NCBI RefSeq assembly: GCF_015767265.1
Contig: NZ_JADPIB010000002.1
Coordinates: 247,786-311,785 of the forward strand
Direction of reading: 5' to 3'
Length of the DNA stretch: 64,000 nt
From: Aureivirga marina
GTDB taxonomy: Bacteria > Bacteroidota > Bacteroidia > Flavobacteriales > Flavobacteriaceae
Shown here: positions 62,368 to 64,000 of the stretch, piece by piece
Layout: the number at the start of each line of letters is the position of its first letter
Numbering within the stretch: position 1 is the first letter of the stretch
Program-made: the position numbers and the translations under genes
The notes under the pieces: generated by a model
What the model was told of the DNA's origin: nothing
Databases searched by the model: none
What the model saw: the letters and a program-made list of their open reading frames with translations, nothing else

Positions 62368-63869
62368 TGATGAACAGAATTAACTATAAAATCGTAACTA
62401 GCTTTTTAGGAATGACTTCTATATTAAATGGATTTTTCATGCTTTTAGCTGTTCCATTTAGTATATATTATGGTGAAAAAGCCTATCAAGGAATTCTTTT
62501 AGCAGGATTATTTACTATTGCTATCGGTTTTTCTATGTGGTTTTTTAATAGAAATGCTAAGAAAAATTTACATAAAAGAGATGGTTATATCATTGTAACT
62601 TTAGGTTGGTTAATGTTGAGTTTAACAGGAACTTTACCTTATCTCTTTACTGGTGGAATTCCAAGTTTTACGGATGCTTTCTTCGAAACAATTTCTGGAT
62701 ACTCCACCACAGGTTCCTCCATTTTAAGTGATATTGAAGCAATGCCAAAAGGTTTACTTTTCTGGCGAAGCGCAACACATTGGATTGGCGGAATGGGAAT
62801 TATTGTTCTTACTGTCGCAATTTTACCTCTTTTAGGAATTGGTGGAATGCAGCTTTTTATGGCAGAAGCTCCTGGACCTTCTGCGGATAAAATGCATCCA
62901 AGAATTACGGAAACTGCTAAAAGACTTTGGTTAATTTACTTAAGTTTTACTTTAGCGGAATTCTTACTTTTAAAAGTTGCTGGAATGACTTGGTTTGACG
63001 CAATAAATCATGCGATGGCAACCATGAGTACAGGAGGTTTCTCTACAAAAAATTCAAGTGTTGCTTATTACAATGGACAACCTTTAATTCAATATATCAT
63101 TACGATTTTTATGTTTATTGCTGGAGCAAATTTTATGTTAAGTTATTTTGCAATAAAAGGTAAAATCAAACGTGTAATTCAAAATGAAGAATTTAAATAT
63201 TATTTCTTCGGAATTTTATTAGTTACAACTGTAATTTCTGGTTTAATTATCTTTTTCCAAGATCCAAACTTACAAACAAGTGTAAACCATCCAAAACCTT
63301 TTGGAAGTGCAGAAAGTGCTTTTAGACACTCTCTATTTCAAGTAACTTCTGTTCTTACAACAACTGGTTTCGTTTCTGCTGACTTTACAATGTGGAATTC
63401 TTTCGCAACAATGATTATGTTTTCTTTATTTTTCATTGGTGGTTCTGCTGGTTCTACAAGTGGAGGTGTGAAAATCGTTCGTCATATTGTGATGATTAAA
63501 AATAGTATTTTAGAATTCAAAAAATTATTACATCCAAATGCTGTAATTCCCGTAAGATATGACGGAAAAGGTGTGCAAAGAAATATCGTTTTCAACATCC
63601 TTTCTTTCTTTATTCTTTATATGCTGATTTTTATTTTAAGTTCTGTTTTACTTTCCTTTTTAGGATTGGACTTTTTATCAGCAATTGGAGCAGCAGCTTC
63701 TTCATTAGGAAATATTGGGCCTGCAATCGGAAGTGTAAGTCCTGTTGACAGTTTTGCTCATTTATCAGATTCTGCAAAATGGTTTTGCTCTTTCTTAATG
63801 TTAATTGGAAGGCTAGAATTATTCACCGTTTTAATTCTCTTAACTCCTTTCTTTTGGAAGAAAAATTAA
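62367..63869 (+). CDS. trkH: Trk potassium uptake channel TrkH
   Basis: A 500-aa inner-membrane potassium channel/transporter of the TrkH family, with four MPM (membrane-pore-membrane) repeats. The four filter-like loops are visible: YSTTGSSIL (about 111), MSTGGFSTK (about 222), LTTTGFVSA (about 331) and SLGNIGPAIG (about 449). The motif SAGSTSGGVKIVRH (about 364-377) forms the intramembrane gate loop. The start codon is at 62367 or ATG 62370. It ends at a strong terminator. Confidence 0.93.
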   Translation: MMNRINYKIVTSFLGMTSILNGFFMLLAVPFSIYYGEKAYQGILLAGLFTIAIGFSMWFFNRNAKKNLHKRDGYIIVTLGWLMLSLTGTLPYLFTGGIPSFTDAFFETISGYSTTGSSILSDIEAMPKGLLFWRSATHWIGGMGIIVLTVAILPLLGIGGMQLFMAEAPGPSADKMHPRITETAKRLWLIYLSFTLAEFLLLKVAGMTWFDAINHAMATMSTGGFSTKNSSVAYYNGQPLIQYIITIFMFIAGANFMLSYFAIKGKIKRVIQNEEFKYYFFGILLVTTVISGLIIFFQDPNLQTSVNHPKPFGSAESAFRHSLFQVTSVLTTTGFVSADFTMWNSFATMIMFSLFFIGGSAGSTSGGVKIVRHIVMIKNSILEFKKLLHPNAVIPVRYDGKGVQRNIVFNILSFFILYMLIFILSSVLLSFLGLDFLSAIGAAASSLGNIGPAIGSVSPVDSFAHLSDSAKWFCSFLMLIGRLELFTVLILLTPFFWKKN

Positions 63870-63889
63870 TTTTTAAAAATATATTTTAT

Positions 63890-63922
63890 AAAAAAGACCT
63901 CGAGAAATCAAGGTCTTTTTTT
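63890..63922 (+). terminator. Terminator of the trkA-trkH operon
   Basis: Stem AAAAAGACCT / AGGTCTTTTT with a 10-nt loop. From 63923 to the window end only an 18-codon frame is present; no gene is called. Confidence 0.85.
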
Positions 63923-64000
63923 ATGTTTAGAATGAAGAAAGTTGTTTTTGGTTTCGAATTAAACTTTCTTTTGAAATAAATAATAATTTCCATTTTAATA

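Noticed and set aside
63924-63979. Short frame at the right edge
   Set aside because: Eighteen codons only, immediately after a terminator, with no recognisable feature.

Overview
The window looks like a piece of a chromosome from a low-GC member of the family Flavobacteriaceae (phylum Bacteroidota). The evidence is the complete gldK-gldL-gldM-gldN core of the type IX secretion system (T9SS) and gliding machinery, a PorP/SprF-type outer-membrane protein, secreted proteins with T9SS type A and type B C-terminal sorting domains, a fused CcsB/CcsA cytochrome c maturation protein, a PafA-type alkaline phosphatase, and several matches to the Bacteroidota promoter signal (TTG, about 17-23 bp, TAnnTTTG). 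I do not assign a genus. No phage, insertion sequence, CRISPR array, rRNA or replication origin was recognised. Gene density is high, and most transcription units end in clear hairpin/T-tract terminators.

Layout. 1-400: a tRNA-Lys/tRNA-Tyr cluster duplicated in tandem with a 188-bp period, with a good promoter. 0.5-8 kb: MlaFE-type lipid ABC transporter, PafA phosphatase, then a minus-strand run holding an SPFH membrane protein, a 55-aa DUF4177-like protein, a DUF1648 membrane protein, an alpha/beta hydrolase, an Arc-type ribbon-helix-helix protein and a HAD phosphatase; a GATATC repeat with 11-bp phasing lies in front of the SPFH gene. 8-17 kb: S1/P1 nuclease, DUF4328 and DUF2911/TPR proteins, a SulP transporter, a lone ExbB/TolQ-like protein, a LytS/LytTR two-component pair and two unknown exported proteins. 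17-29.5 kb: universal stress protein, DUF389 protein, a SDR-SprT-ManC operon, a CpsB-type phosphatase, Nif3, a zinc-ribbon family protein without its cysteines, two adjacent Cache-domain lipoproteins, a methyltransferase and a TetR-AarF/UbiB pair. 29.7-41.5 kb: AsmA-like protein, RecR, a GEVED/type A secreted protein, a sodium:solute symporter, a Spy-like protein, MscS, a DEAD-box helicase and an exported amidohydrolase.

41.6-53.4 kb is the gliding/secretion block: gldKLMN, an arginase-fold protein with altered metal ligands, a Vat-like xenobiotic acetyltransferase, and a minus-strand operon coding for a type B sorted choice-of-anchor L protein, a SprF/PorP protein and an OmpA-like protein. 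The likely logic is that GldKLMN builds the trans-envelope motor and ring, while the SprF/OmpA pair receives or anchors the type B substrate encoded with it. 53.6-64 kb: an alginate-export-like porin, CcsBA, a TPR protein, a YpdA-like bacillithiol disulfide reductase, RadC and the TrkA/TrkH potassium uptake pair.

Most of the window is ordinary core genome. The parts most worth a second look are the SPFH/ribbon-helix-helix region with its phased repeat, the tandem Cache lipoproteins, the adhesin-SprF-OmpA unit, the Vat-like enzyme, and the two degenerate metal-site proteins.
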